From positions 1-55,381 of the forward strand of contig NZ_DFUE01000005.1 of NCBI RefSeq assembly GCF_002379585.1: a DNA stretch of 55,381 nucleotides, written 5' to 3'. Both the position numbers and the translations under genes were made by a program. The DNA is from Pseudomonas sp. UBA4194 (GTDB lineage Bacteria > Pseudomonadota > Gammaproteobacteria > Pseudomonadales > Pseudomonadaceae). Numbering within the stretch: position 1 is the first letter of the stretch; each line of letters opens with the position of its first letter. Shown here one piece after another: positions 42,421 through 51,219 of this stretch. The notes beneath the pieces are model-generated. The model saw nothing but the letters and a program-made list of their open reading frames with translations, searched no databases and was not told the DNA's origin.

Positions 42421-43260
42421 TCACATTCTCTGCAGGTCTTTCTGGGCCAGCTGAGCAGCCGAGGTGCCCGGATACTGGGTCACAACCTGCTGCAGAATAC
42501 CCTTGACCCGGTCGATATGGCCCAGACGACGTTCGACGTCAGCGAGCTTGTACAGCGAGTCAGGCACCTTGGAGTGCTTTGGGTAAGCTTGGCTAACCTT
42601 GGCGAAGGCCTGTCCCGCACCTTGCAGATCGCCCTTGGCCAAGTTGACTTCACCCAACCAGTATTGGGCATTGCCCGCGTACTGGCTGTTGGGGTACTTG
42701 CGCAGGAAGGCGCCAAAAGCCTGGCTGGCCTTGTCGAAGTCCTTGGCCTTGATCAAGTCGAAGGCGGCGTCGTAGTACAGCTTTTCCTTGGCGGGATCAG
42801 CAGGTTCGGTGCCAGCAGCCGGTTGGCTGGCTGACGCCGATGGAGCACCGGCGGCGCTTATCGCGCCTCCGGCTGAAGAATTATCCGGTTGTGCCGCGGG
42901 CGCTGGTGCGACTCCGGAGCCAATCCGACTATCGAGTTCCTGATAACGCTCCAGACCTTCCTGCTTGAGGCGCTGGATATCGTTCTGCTGAACTTCGACC
43001 TGACCGCGCAATCGCGCGATGTCTTCCTGCATTTGCTGCAGTTGCATGAACAGCTCGCCCTGTGCCGAGACAGGCGCCGAAGCACCTGACCCGGCAGAGG
43101 CGCCGTTCGTACCGTAACCTGAGGGCGGATAACTGCTGGCAACGGTTGGGCTATTGTTATAGCCACCATTGTTGTTGTCATCGACCACAGGCACTGCGCC
43201 CCAAGCCATTACGGGCAGGGCGAAAGCCAGAACAGTTACAGCACGACGGCACGTTCGCAT
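42421..43260 (-). CDS. cpoB: Cell division coordinator CpoB (YbgF)
   Basis: A 279-residue periplasmic protein. It has a signal peptide (TVLAFALPVMAWGAVPVVDD), an N-terminal coiled-coil segment (about 65-110, LQQMQEDIARLRGQVEVQQN), a low-complexity Ala/Pro/Ser linker (about 117-150) and three TPR repeats (about 158-279, YYDAAFDLIKAKDFDKASQA). CpoB binds TolA and peptidoglycan synthases to coordinate wall synthesis with outer-membrane constriction. It follows pal by six bases and is the last gene of the Tol-Pal operon. Confidence 0.93.
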   Translation of the reverse strand: MRTCRRAVTVLAFALPVMAWGAVPVVDDNNNGGYNNSPTVASSYPPSGYGTNGASAGSGASAPVSAQGELFMQLQQMQEDIARLRGQVEVQQNDIQRLKQEGLERYQELDSRIGSGVAPAPAAQPDNSSAGGAISAAGAPSASASQPAAGTEPADPAKEKLYYDAAFDLIKAKDFDKASQAFGAFLRKYPNSQYAGNAQYWLGEVNLAKGDLQGAGQAFAKVSQAYPKHSKVPDSLYKLADVERRLGHIDRVKGILQQVVTQYPGTSAAQLAQKDLQRM

Positions 43261-43266
43261 GACGAA

Positions 43267-43770
43267 TTACTTACGCAGTTCGACGCGACGGTTTTGAGCC
43301 CACGATTGCTCGTCGTTGCCGGTAGCAACTGGACGCTCTTCACCGTAGGAAACCAGTTCCAGCTGAGCTGGCGAAACGCCTTGCAGAACCAGGTAGCGTT
43401 GAACGGCCTTGGCGCGACGCTCGCCCAGTGCCAGGTTGTACTCGCGAGTACCGCGCTCGTCGGTGTTACCTTCCAGGACGACGCGAGCGCCGTTGGCTTT
43501 CAGGTCCTTGGCGTGAACGTCCAGAGCGCGCATGGCTTCTGGCTTCAGGTCCGAGCTGTCGTATTCGAAGTAGAAGGTGGTGATTGCGCGCAGAGCGGCT
43601 TCTTCGCTCAGGGAACCGTCAACGGCACCGGTGTTTGCGCCGTAACCAGCGTTAGGGTCGACAGCAGCGCCGCCTTGACCAGCGTCTTCGCCGCCTTTGG
43701 AGGAGCAACCTACAGCTACAGCCATGGCCAGAGCCAGCGCAGCAAACTTACCAAACTTCAGCATTTCCAT
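43267..43770 (-). CDS. pal: Peptidoglycan-associated lipoprotein Pal (OprL)
   Basis: A 167-residue outer-membrane lipoprotein. The signal MEMLKFGKFAALALAMAVAV ends in a lipobox with Cys22 (VGC-SS), and the N-terminus is almost that of P. aeruginosa OprL. The OmpA-like peptidoglycan-binding domain fills about 60-167 (FYFEYDSSDLKPEAMRALD, VLEGNTDERGTREYNLALGE). Pal tethers the outer membrane to the wall and binds TolB. It lies 52 bases from tolB, with a possible internal promoter in that gap that I could not assign. Confidence 0.97.
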   Translation of the reverse strand: MEMLKFGKFAALALAMAVAVGCSSKGGEDAGQGGAAVDPNAGYGANTGAVDGSLSEEAALRAITTFYFEYDSSDLKPEAMRALDVHAKDLKANGARVVLEGNTDERGTREYNLALGERRAKAVQRYLVLQGVSPAQLELVSYGEERPVATGNDEQSWAQNRRVELRK

Positions 43771-43822
43771 CGTGAAACTCCTAATGAACCCCAGTGTGTT
43801 AAGTACAACGTATAGCGCCGCG

Positions 43823-45127
43823 TCAGTTCAGGTAAGGGGACCAGGACGGTTCTCTGACTTCGCCTTGAGCGGTAGGAAGCGGGAGCCTCACGCGGCCGTT
43901 TAGCGACACGAGCATCAAGACTCCCCGGCCCTGCTGGCGGGTGGCGTAGATTACCATGGTGCCGTTGGGCGCAACAGTAGGCGACTCATCAAGAGTTGAA
44001 TCTGTGAGGATCTTTACGCTTCCGCGCACCAAGTCCTGCGCCGCCACCTTGAAATTGGTGAAGCCATCCTGACGATGGATCATCACCAGCGTCTTTTCGT
44101 CGGCAGACAGTTTGGGGTTGGCATTATAGTTGCCGACGAAAGTCACTCGTTCAGCATTGCCGCCACCGGCAGTGCTGGTCTTGTAGATCTGCGGCTTGCC
44201 GCCACGGTCAGACGTGAAATAGAGGGTGGTGCCATCCTTGCCCCAGAAGGGTTCGGTGTCGATGGCCGGGCTATTGGTAACACGTGTGAGGCCGCGCGAG
44301 GCCAGGTCCATTACGTAGATTTCCGGGTTGCCGTCCTTGGACAGTACCAGCGCCAGGCGGTTGCCATCGGGCGAGAATGCAGGAGCGCCATTCAGGCCTT
44401 CGAAGTTGGTCAGCTGCTCACGGCGACCAGTGTCGACGTTTTGCAGGAAGATACGCGGACGGCGCTGCTCGAACGACACGTAGGCAATGTTGCGGCCGTT
44501 GGGCGAGTAGCGTGGCGACAGGATCGGCTCACGGGACTGCAGCAGGGTCACGGCGCGGGCGCCGTCGTAGTCCGAGCGCTGCAAGGTGTATCGGGTAGCG
44601 TTGGTGCCCGCGCGCTCGGCAGTGACGTAAAGCATGCGCGTGGAAAACGCACCCTTGATACCTGTCAGTTTTTCAAACGACTGGTCGGAGATGTAATGCG
44701 CCATGTCGCGCAGCTGGTCGGTGGTGCCCGAAACACTGCCGGTCAGCACTTGCTGCTGGGTGTTTACGTTGAGCAGTGCATATTGCACCTGCAAACGGCC
44801 ACCGGCAGGGGTGATGCTGCCAACCATGACGTACTGGGCACCCAGCGCCTGCCAATCGCGATAGATGACTTCGCTGGCCTGAGACGGCTGGCTGATCATG
44901 TTCTGCGGTGGAATAGGCGCGTAGTAGCCGGAGTTGCGCAGGTCGTTGCCGACGATTTCGGCAATGTTGTCCGGCAGCACGCTGCCGCCCTGGAACCCGA
45001 AGGGCACCACGGCGATAGGCGTGGCACGGTCGGCGCCGCTGGTCACAAGGATGTTCTTTTCCTCGGCGACGGCCAATCCCGCCGCGCAGCAAAGAACTAC
45101 AAGCATTCCTCGAAGAAGGTTAATCAC
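43823..45127 (-). CDS. tolB: Tol-Pal system protein TolB
   Basis: A 434-residue periplasmic protein with a signal peptide (MLVVLCCAAGLAVAEE), an N-terminal domain to about 165 that contacts TolA and a six-bladed propeller from repeats such as RYSPNGRNIAYVSFEQRRPR and FSPDGNRLALVLSKDGNPEI, which binds Pal. TolB links the inner-membrane motor to Pal. It overlaps the tolA stop by four bases. Confidence 0.97.
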   Translation of the reverse strand: MINLLRGMLVVLCCAAGLAVAEEKNILVTSGADRATPIAVVPFGFQGGSVLPDNIAEIVGNDLRNSGYYAPIPPQNMISQPSQASEVIYRDWQALGAQYVMVGSITPAGGRLQVQYALLNVNTQQQVLTGSVSGTTDQLRDMAHYISDQSFEKLTGIKGAFSTRMLYVTAERAGTNATRYTLQRSDYDGARAVTLLQSREPILSPRYSPNGRNIAYVSFEQRRPRIFLQNVDTGRREQLTNFEGLNGAPAFSPDGNRLALVLSKDGNPEIYVMDLASRGLTRVTNSPAIDTEPFWGKDGTTLYFTSDRGGKPQIYKTSTAGGGNAERVTFVGNYNANPKLSADEKTLVMIHRQDGFTNFKVAAQDLVRGSVKILTDSTLDESPTVAPNGTMVIYATRQQGRGVLMLVSLNGRVRLPLPTAQGEVREPSWSPYLN

Positions 45128-46200
45128 AAGGCAAGATCCTCAGGTGTAAATGTCATCTTGAAGGAACGATAGGGGTTGAAGTCAGCTGGTTTCAAACCCT
45201 GCATTTCCGTTAAGCGGCCGATGTTCTTGACCGCGGCCACTGCTGAACTGTCAAAAGGTCCATCGCCGCTGGAGCGCGAAACGCTCACGTTGGTGACGGT
45301 GCCGTCGGGCAGCATGTTGATCTGCAACACCACGGTCATGTTCTTGCGAGCCGACGGCGGACGCGCCCAACCTTCGGCGGCACGGGAGCGGATCAAGTCG
45401 TCGAAGTTACCGGCCACTTCATCACCGCGCTCGTCGGCCAACGCTTGCTGGCGCTCGGGCTTGTCGGACAGGAGGTCGGCCAGGGCCTGAGCCTTCTTGT
45501 CTTCAGCAGCTTTGCGAGCAGCATCCTGAGCCTTTTTCTTGGCAGCATCGGCAGCGGCTTTCTTTTTCGCGTCCTCGGCAGCCTTCTTCTTGGCATCCTC
45601 GGCAGCGGCGGCTTTCTTCGCGTCTTCCTCGGCCTTTTTCTTGGCGTCTTCTGCAGCTTTCTTCTTGGCGTCTTCGGCAGCCTTCTGCTTCGCTTCCTCG
45701 GCGGCCTCTTTCTTCGCCTCTTCTTCCTGAGCCTTCTTCTTGGCGATGTCGGCCTGCTCGGCTTTCTTCGCTTCAGCAGCTTTTTCAGCGGCCTCGGCCT
45801 TGGCGGCAGCAGCGGCCTCGGCCTTGGCGGCCGCGTCGGCCTTCTTGGCTTCGTCCGCCTTCTTCGCCTCTTCGGCCTTTTGAGCAGCCTCTTCTTTCTT
45901 TTGTTCCGCGGCCTTTACAGCTTCCTGCTCGACCTTCTTGGTTTCCATCTGCTCGACCTCAGTCTGGCGCGCAGCGGATTTCTTGGCTTCGCCGGCCAGC
46001 TTCTGATTGGTCTGAGTGGTCGCCTGGCTCTTGGATTTGAGCTGGTAGAGCGTGGCTTGCACGATGGGTCGGGATTCGGGCAGTTCAGGCGTCATGGCGA
46101 AACTGACGAACAACATGCCGAAAATCAGGACGTGCAAGGCCACGGCCCACACCGTGGGCCAGAAGTAGTTTTCCGAGGCGGAATGCTCTCGCTGTCGCAT
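45124..46200 (-). CDS. tolA: Tol-Pal envelope protein TolA
   Basis: A 358-residue protein with one N-terminal membrane helix (about 13-36), a long Ala/Lys/Glu-rich helix (about 75-245) that spans the periplasm, and a C-terminal globular domain (about 260-358) that binds TolB, CpoB and many colicins or phages. The alanine-lysine repeats produce low-complexity DNA at about 45490-45930. Its ATG shares one base with the tolR stop (TGATG) and its end overlaps tolB, so translation is coupled along the operon. Confidence 0.96.
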   Translation of the reverse strand: MRQREHSASENYFWPTVWAVALHVLIFGMLFVSFAMTPELPESRPIVQATLYQLKSKSQATTQTNQKLAGEAKKSAARQTEVEQMETKKVEQEAVKAAEQKKEEAAQKAEEAKKADEAKKADAAAKAEAAAAAKAEAAEKAAEAKKAEQADIAKKKAQEEEAKKEAAEEAKQKAAEDAKKKAAEDAKKKAEEDAKKAAAAEDAKKKAAEDAKKKAAADAAKKKAQDAARKAAEDKKAQALADLLSDKPERQQALADERGDEVAGNFDDLIRSRAAEGWARPPSARKNMTVVLQINMLPDGTVTNVSVSRSSGDGPFDSSAVAAVKNIGRLTEMQGLKPADFNPYRSFKMTFTPEDLAL

Positions 46201-46655
46201 CAGGGCGCCTCGGTAATCAAGCCGACGTTACCGACACCCGCCTGCTGCAACCCGCCCATGGCACCCATGACGGAGCCATAGTCGACCGTCTTGTCGCCAC
46301 GGATGAATACCTGAGTACGCTTGCCGCTCTCGGTACCCTGGCGAATGATCGCGGTCACCGCCTGGGTCATCTGCGGCAAGGTCATGGCCTTGTCCATCTG
46401 CTTCTGTGTGTCGACTTCGCTGCCAAGGTTCCAGTAATAGGTCTTGTCAGCCTTGATCGAAATGGTCAGGACCTGGGTATTGTTGTCTTGCGGCAAGGCT
46501 TCACTGGAAACCTTGGGCAAGTCTACCTTCACGCCCTGGTTGAGCATCGGTGCGGTGACCATGAAGATGACCAGCAGTACCAACATCACGTCGATGTAGG
46601 GCACCACGTTCATCTCGGCTACCGGCTTGCGTTTTGGGCGACGACCTCGAGTCAT
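46200..46655 (-). CDS. tolR: Tol-Pal motor protein TolR
   Basis: A 151-residue ExbD/TolR protein. The single membrane helix (about 18-40) contains the motor aspartate in VVPYIDVMLVLLVIFMVTAP. The rest is periplasmic, ending in GDKTVDYGSVMGAMGGLQQA. TolR with TolQ uses the proton gradient to energise TolA. The ATG at 46655 with AGGGA upstream is preferred; a GTG at 46673 overlapping the tolQ stop is an alternative that would add six residues. Confidence 0.95.
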   Translation of the reverse strand: MTRGRRPKRKPVAEMNVVPYIDVMLVLLVIFMVTAPMLNQGVKVDLPKVSSEALPQDNNTQVLTISIKADKTYYWNLGSEVDTQKQMDKAMTLPQMTQAVTAIIRQGTESGKRTQVFIRGDKTVDYGSVMGAMGGLQQAGVGNVGLITEAP

Positions 46656-46669
46656 TGGGATATCCCTGC

Positions 46670-47365
46670 TCACTCTTCGCTGGTGTGCACTTTACGGTGC
46701 AGGATGGCCTGAAACTCGTCAGCGAACGTGTAGTAACGGTTGATCAGGGTTTCGCTGCGGGCGGCGAAACGGTTGTAGGCGATGACCGCTGGAATGGCCG
46801 CGAACAGACCGATCGCGGTGGCGATCAGGGCTTCGGCGATACCCGGTGCGACGGTTGCCAAGGTGGCTTGCTGGGCGGAAGCCAGGCCACGGAACGAGTT
46901 CATGATGCCCCATACGGTACCGAACAGACCGACATACGGGCTGGTGGAACCCACGGTGGCGAGGAACGGCAGGCTTTGCTCGAGCTTCTCTTCCTCACGG
47001 GAAATAGCCACACGCATGGCACGGCCGACCCCTTCCATGACGGCATCAGGGTCAACGCCCTGCTGCTGGCGCAGGCGGGAGAATTCCTTGAAACCGGCAC
47101 GAAAGACCTGCTCGACGCCGGAATCCGGATCCGGGTTGCTGCCAGCCTGACGATATAGCTTGGACAGGTCGATCCCCGACCAGAAACGCTCCTCGAAGCT
47201 GTCCAGGGCGCGACGACCTGCGCGCAGCATGCTGCTGCGCTGAAAGATCATGATCCACGAGGTGACCGAAGCGGCCACCAGAATCAGCATTACCAACTGC
47301 ACCACGACGCTGGCATTGCTGACCAAACTCCACATGGAGGTATGGTCGACGACGTTAGCTTCCAC
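46670..47365 (-). CDS. tolQ: Tol-Pal motor protein TolQ
   Basis: A 231-residue protein with three membrane helices (about 15-37, 133-155 and 170-195) and a large cytoplasmic loop. GLFGTVWGIMNSFRGLASAQ and the last helix GIAEALIATAIGLFAAIPAV form the proton channel with TolR. It follows ybgC by two bases and precedes tolR within one operon. Confidence 0.97.
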   Translation of the reverse strand: MEANVVDHTSMWSLVSNASVVVQLVMLILVAASVTSWIMIFQRSSMLRAGRRALDSFEERFWSGIDLSKLYRQAGSNPDPDSGVEQVFRAGFKEFSRLRQQQGVDPDAVMEGVGRAMRVAISREEEKLEQSLPFLATVGSTSPYVGLFGTVWGIMNSFRGLASAQQATLATVAPGIAEALIATAIGLFAAIPAVIAYNRFAARSETLINRYYTFADEFQAILHRKVHTSEE

Positions 47366-47367
47366 GC

Positions 47368-47823
47368 TTAATCTCCTGCATTCGATTGTGTACCCGGACC
47401 GCCCGCGTCGGCGAAGGCCGCACGCAAGGCTGGGGGAATGGCCCGGGGTCTGAAATTGTCGGCGCGCACACAGGCCACCAGAAACTGCCCTTCACAGAGC
47501 AGCGTTGCATCCGCAACGCGCCTGACCTGCTGCTTGAAACGCAGGCTGGCACGGTTCAACTCGACCACTTCGGCGCTGACCAGCAGTTCGTCGTCCAGTC
47601 GGGCGGGCGCGTGATAGCGCGCCTCGGCCGAATGGACCACGAACAGCAAGTTGTCGCCGACCAGTTCCGACTGGACGAAGCCCAGCTCGCGCAGGCGCTC
47701 GGTACGCGCCCGCTCCATGAATTTGAGGTAATTGACGTAGTAGACGACGCCGCCGGCATCGGTGTCTTCGTAATAAACCCGACAACGATGAGCGAACGTT
47801 TCAACCCCGTTTTGCGCGCGCAT
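47368..47823 (-). CDS. ybgC: Acyl-CoA thioesterase YbgC
   Basis: A 151-residue hot-dog-fold thioesterase with the catalytic aspartate in RVYYEDTDAGGVVYYVNYLK and the downstream FMERARTERLRELGF. YbgC acts on acyl-CoA or acyl carrier protein and may affect phospholipid metabolism at the inner membrane. It is the first gene of the Tol-Pal operon here, two bases before tolQ. The promoter must lie in the 140 bases up to ruvB. Confidence 0.94.
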   Translation of the reverse strand: MRAQNGVETFAHRCRVYYEDTDAGGVVYYVNYLKFMERARTERLRELGFVQSELVGDNLLFVVHSAEARYHAPARLDDELLVSAEVVELNRASLRFKQQVRRVADATLLCEGQFLVACVRADNFRPRAIPPALRAAFADAGGPGTQSNAGD

Positions 47824-47963
47824 ACTCTAGTGCTTACTCCTCGGGTTGCCAATCCGCCCAGGCAACTGTTTTTTCGTGGTTTTTGCCGCAGTGGCGGTTG
47901 CTAAAGCCGCGTCTGCCCCTAGGACCACGAAAAGTGCATTTAGGTCGATGCCATGATGGCTTT

Positions 47964-49019
47964 TCATGCGTCTGCTTCACCCAGAAACGGATCGCTGGTG
48001 GGCATGTCACCCAGGCGATTGGGAATGTTGAGACCAAAATGCAGGTAGGCATGCCGGGTGACCACCCTGCCCCGCGGGGTACGCATGATGTAACCCTGTT
48101 GAATCAGGTAAGGCTCGAGCACGTCCTCGATGGTATGGCGCTCTTCGCTGATGGCCGCGGCCAGACTGTCTACCCCTACCGGACCACCGTCGAACTTCTC
48201 GATCATGGTCAGCAGCAAGCGCCTGTCCTGGTGATCGAAGCCACGCTCGTCGACGTCCAGCATGTTCAGCGCCAGGTCGGCAATAGGTTTGGTGATATGG
48301 CCCTTGCCGCGGACCTGGGCGAAATCGCGCACGCGGCGCAACAGACGGTTGGCGATGCGCGGTGTGCCGCGTGCCCGGCGGGCGATTTCGAACGCCCCTT
48401 CGTCTTCGATTTCCAGGCCCAGAATGCCGCCGGATCGACTGACGATGGTGGCCAGGTCGGCGGTGCTGTAGAACTCCAGGCGCTGAACGATACCGAAGCG
48501 GTCACGCAATGGATTGGTCAGCATGCCCGCGCGGGTAGTCGCACCCACCAGGGTGAACGGCGGCAGATCGAGCTTGATCGACCGCGCCGCGGGCCCTTCA
48601 CCGATCATGATGTCCAGCTGGAAATCCTCCATGGCCGGATACAGCACTTCCTCGACGATGGGTGACAGACGGTGAATTTCGTCGATGAACAACACGTCGT
48701 GAGGTTCGAGGTTGGTCAGCAGCGCAGCCAGATCGCCGGGCCTCTCCAGCACCGGACCTGAGGTGCTCTTGATCGACACGCCCATTTCCTGAGCGATGAT
48801 ATTGGCCAGGGTAGTCTTGCCGAGCCCCGGGGGACCAAAGATCAGGGTGTGGTCCAGAGACTCGCCGCGCCCGCGCGCGGCCTGGATGAACAGCTCCATC
48901 TGCTCCCGCACGGTAGGCTGGCCGATGTACTCGGCCAGGCTCAGTGGGCGGATGGCACGGTCTTGGACTTCTTCACGGTCGCGGCCAGTGGCGGCGATCA
49001 GGCGGTCGGCTTCGATCAC
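47964..49019 (-). CDS. ruvB: Holliday junction branch migration ATPase RuvB
   Basis: A 351-residue AAA+ motor with Walker A GPPGLGKTTLANIIA near residue 63, Walker B VLFIDEIHRL, sensor 1 VGATTRAG and the C-terminal DNA-binding winged helix. Two hexamers pull DNA through the RuvA-bound junction. The start codon is GTG at 49019, immediately next to the ruvA TAA with no intervening base, so translation is coupled to ruvA. Confidence 0.97.
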   Translation of the reverse strand: MIEADRLIAATGRDREEVQDRAIRPLSLAEYIGQPTVREQMELFIQAARGRGESLDHTLIFGPPGLGKTTLANIIAQEMGVSIKSTSGPVLERPGDLAALLTNLEPHDVLFIDEIHRLSPIVEEVLYPAMEDFQLDIMIGEGPAARSIKLDLPPFTLVGATTRAGMLTNPLRDRFGIVQRLEFYSTADLATIVSRSGGILGLEIEDEGAFEIARRARGTPRIANRLLRRVRDFAQVRGKGHITKPIADLALNMLDVDERGFDHQDRRLLLTMIEKFDGGPVGVDSLAAAISEERHTIEDVLEPYLIQQGYIMRTPRGRVVTRHAYLHFGLNIPNRLGDMPTSDPFLGEADA

Positions 49020-49628
49020 TTAGATCATTCCTTTCAGCGAACGGCGAATCAATTCTTCGCTGCTCAGGCCCTTGGCGTCGATGGCCGCCACCGCGCGGCT
49101 GGCTTCCTGAGGCTTGTAGCCCAGGGAAATCAGCGCACTGACGGCATCGCTTTCCGCGCTGTTGACCGGTGCGGGCCCTTGCGGCCCACTTGGCACCAGC
49201 TCGAACATGCTCGGCGTGGTTTCCCAGGCCTTGAAGCGGTCCTTGAGTTCCACCAGCAGGCGTTCGGCGGTTTTCTTGCCGACCCCCGGAATCTTTACCA
49301 GTGCCGAGGTATCCTGGGCCTGTACACAACGTACCAGTTCGTCGACATCCAGACCCGACATCAAGGCCAGCGCCAGCTTGGGACCTACGCCATTGAGGCG
49401 AATCAGTTCGCGAAACAGCTCACGTTCGCGCTTTTCATAGAAGCCGTACAGTAACTGAGCATCCTCGCGGACCACCAGATGGGTGTGCAGAGTCACCGTT
49501 TCACCGACCGATGGCAGGCGATACAGGGTAGTCATCGGCACCTCGAGCTCGTAGCCCAGGCCGTTGACATCGAGAATCAGGTGCGGAGGCTGCTTTTCAG
49601 CCAAGGTACCGCGCAGGCGTCCAATCAC
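49020..49628 (-). CDS. ruvA: Holliday junction DNA-binding protein RuvA
   Basis: A 202-residue protein with the usual three parts: an OB-fold (about 1-63, MIGRLRGTLAEKQPPHLILD), two helix-hairpin-helix motifs (about 70-130, FRELIRLNGVGPKLALALMS and LVKIPGVGKKTAERLLVELK) and the C-terminal domain that contacts RuvB (about 155-202). It directly precedes ruvB; a 118-base gap separates it from ruvC. Confidence 0.97.
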   Translation of the reverse strand: MIGRLRGTLAEKQPPHLILDVNGLGYELEVPMTTLYRLPSVGETVTLHTHLVVREDAQLLYGFYEKRERELFRELIRLNGVGPKLALALMSGLDVDELVRCVQAQDTSALVKIPGVGKKTAERLLVELKDRFKAWETTPSMFELVPSGPQGPAPVNSAESDAVSALISLGYKPQEASRAVAAIDAKGLSSEELIRRSLKGMI

Positions 49629-49746
49629 GTTTGAATCCTTTGTCGGAAGGGCGCATCAGCGCCCTACTCATACCGGCAAGCTCGCTCGCCATCATTGCAG
49701 GGTTGAAGTCAGCTGCAAGCAAAAAAGTTTAAATTGATGTGAGCCA

Positions 49747-50271
49747 TCACAGCCTCAGGCGCCCGCCTCGGCTTCGTGCGGTACTCAGCCCATGGGGCAT
49801 CAGGCTGGAGCGGGTATGCGCGTGAGTCAAGGCGATAGCCAGGGCATCGGAGGCATCGATCTGGGGTTTCTGGGTCAGCTTCAATAAATGCATGACCATC
49901 ATTTGCACCTGCTCCTTGTTGGCAGCCCCCGTGCCGACGATGGCCTGCTTGACCTGGGTCGCACTGTATTCGGCGATTTCCAGGCCTTCTTCCGCAGCCG
50001 CCACGATGGCTGCACCGCGCGCCTGCCCCAGCTTGAGCGCCGAGTCGGCGTTGCGGGCCATGAACACCCGCTCGATGCCCATGGTAACCGGGCCATACGT
50101 CTGGATAACCTCACGCACCCCACGAAAGACGATTTGCAAGCGATCATGCAGCAGACCACTGCCGGTGCGGATGCAGCCCGACGCCACGTATTCGCAGCCA
50201 CGGCCAGTCTCGCGCACCACGCCGAAGCCGGTAATGCGCGAGCCGGGGTCGATTCCAAGAATTAAAGTCAT
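49747..50271 (-). CDS. ruvC: Holliday junction resolvase RuvC
   Basis: A 174-residue RNase H-fold endonuclease with the first catalytic Asp in ILGIDPGSRITGFGVV, the second acid in MGIERVFMARN and the last two in QIDASDALAIALTHAH. It cuts Holliday junctions with RuvAB. The start at 50271 gives the standard N-terminus, and the longer frame to 50352 runs into a repeat. An extended basic C-terminus (ARSRGGRLRL) is typical. Confidence 0.96.
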   Translation of the reverse strand: MTLILGIDPGSRITGFGVVRETGRGCEYVASGCIRTGSGLLHDRLQIVFRGVREVIQTYGPVTMGIERVFMARNADSALKLGQARGAAIVAAAEEGLEIAEYSATQVKQAIVGTGAANKEQVQMMVMHLLKLTQKPQIDASDALAIALTHAHTRSSLMPHGLSTARSRGGRLRL

Positions 50272-50301
50272 AAGGTCTGCAGTAGTGGTAGGCGGGTCTG
50301 A

Positions 50302-50347
50302 CCTCTTCGCGGGCAGAGCCCGCTGCCACGGTGGGCGCGAAGAGGCC
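50302..50347. repeat. REP-like palindrome between ruvC and yebC
   Basis: ACCTCTTCGCGGGC faces GCGCGAAGAGGCC, with GCGGGCAGAGCCCGC as an inner palindrome. It belongs to the same general class as the elements at 9678-9765 and fills most of the gap. Confidence 0.65.
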
Positions 50348-50367
50348 AGCATTGAAGCAGTATCGGC

Positions 50368-51114
50368 TCAGCCGAGCTGCTCCATGACCTCTTCGGAGAT
50401 TTCAGCATTGGAATAGACGTTCTGTACGTCGTCCAGGTCTTCGAGCATGTCGATCAGCTTCAAGACCTTTTCGGCGCCCTCCGCATCCAGCTCGGCGCTG
50501 GTGGTCGGGGCCATCACGATTTCCGCATCGTCGGCCTTGAACCCTGCAGCCTGCAAGGCATTACCCACAGCGTAGAAGCTGGCGAAGGACGTGAATACAT
50601 CGACCGAACCATCGCTGTGGCTGACCACATCGTCAGCGTCCGCCTCCATGGCGGCCTCCATCAGCGCATCCTCGTCGACCCCAGGGGCGAAGGACAACTG
50701 CCCCTTGCGATCGAACAGGTACGCCACCGAGCCATCGGTCCCCAGGTTGCCACCGCACTTGCTGAACGCATGCCGCACAGCGGCTGCGGTGCGGTTGCGG
50801 TTGTCGGTCATGCATTCCACCATCACCGCAACGCCACCCGGGCCGTAGCCTTCGTAGCTCAGCTCGACCACGTCATCGCTGCCGGCGGCACCGGTGCCTC
50901 GGGCGATGGCGCGGTCGATGATGTCTCGACTCATATTGGCGCCCAGCGCCTTGTCCAGCGCCAGACGCAGCCGCGGATTGGAGCCGGGCTCACCGCCGCC
51001 CTGGCGAGCGGCGACCGTCAGCTCGCGAATCCACTTGGTGAAGATCTTGCCTCTCTTGGCATCCTGGCGCTCTTTGCGGTGCTTGATGTTCGCCCACTTG
51101 GAATGACCTGCCAT
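50368..51114 (-). CDS. pmpR: YebC/PmpR family regulatory or translation factor
   Basis: A 248-residue protein of the YebC family beginning MAGHSKWANIKHRKERQDAK, a hallmark of the family. P. aeruginosa PmpR (PA0964) represses the quinolone signal regulator pqsR. More recent work on the family points to a role in relieving ribosome stalling, so the exact function here is open. It lies between aspS and ruvC in the conserved order, about 105 bases after aspS. Confidence 0.92.
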   Translation of the reverse strand: MAGHSKWANIKHRKERQDAKRGKIFTKWIRELTVAARQGGGEPGSNPRLRLALDKALGANMSRDIIDRAIARGTGAAGSDDVVELSYEGYGPGGVAVMVECMTDNRNRTAAAVRHAFSKCGGNLGTDGSVAYLFDRKGQLSFAPGVDEDALMEAAMEADADDVVSHSDGSVDVFTSFASFYAVGNALQAAGFKADDAEIVMAPTTSAELDAEGAEKVLKLIDMLEDLDDVQNVYSNAEISEEVMEQLG

Positions 51115-51219
51115 AACGCAACTCCGAATTCTGCCTGTTACCTTTACGAACCCCGCCCCAGGCGAGATTTACCACCGCTCAACGCAAGGGCGCATCCGAA
51201 GATGCGCCCAGTCCAGCAT

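Noticed and set aside
45445..46281. A Leu/Phe/Ser-rich frame opposite tolA that looks like a membrane protein
   Set aside because: It is the complement of the alanine/lysine/glutamate repeats of TolA and has no independent support.
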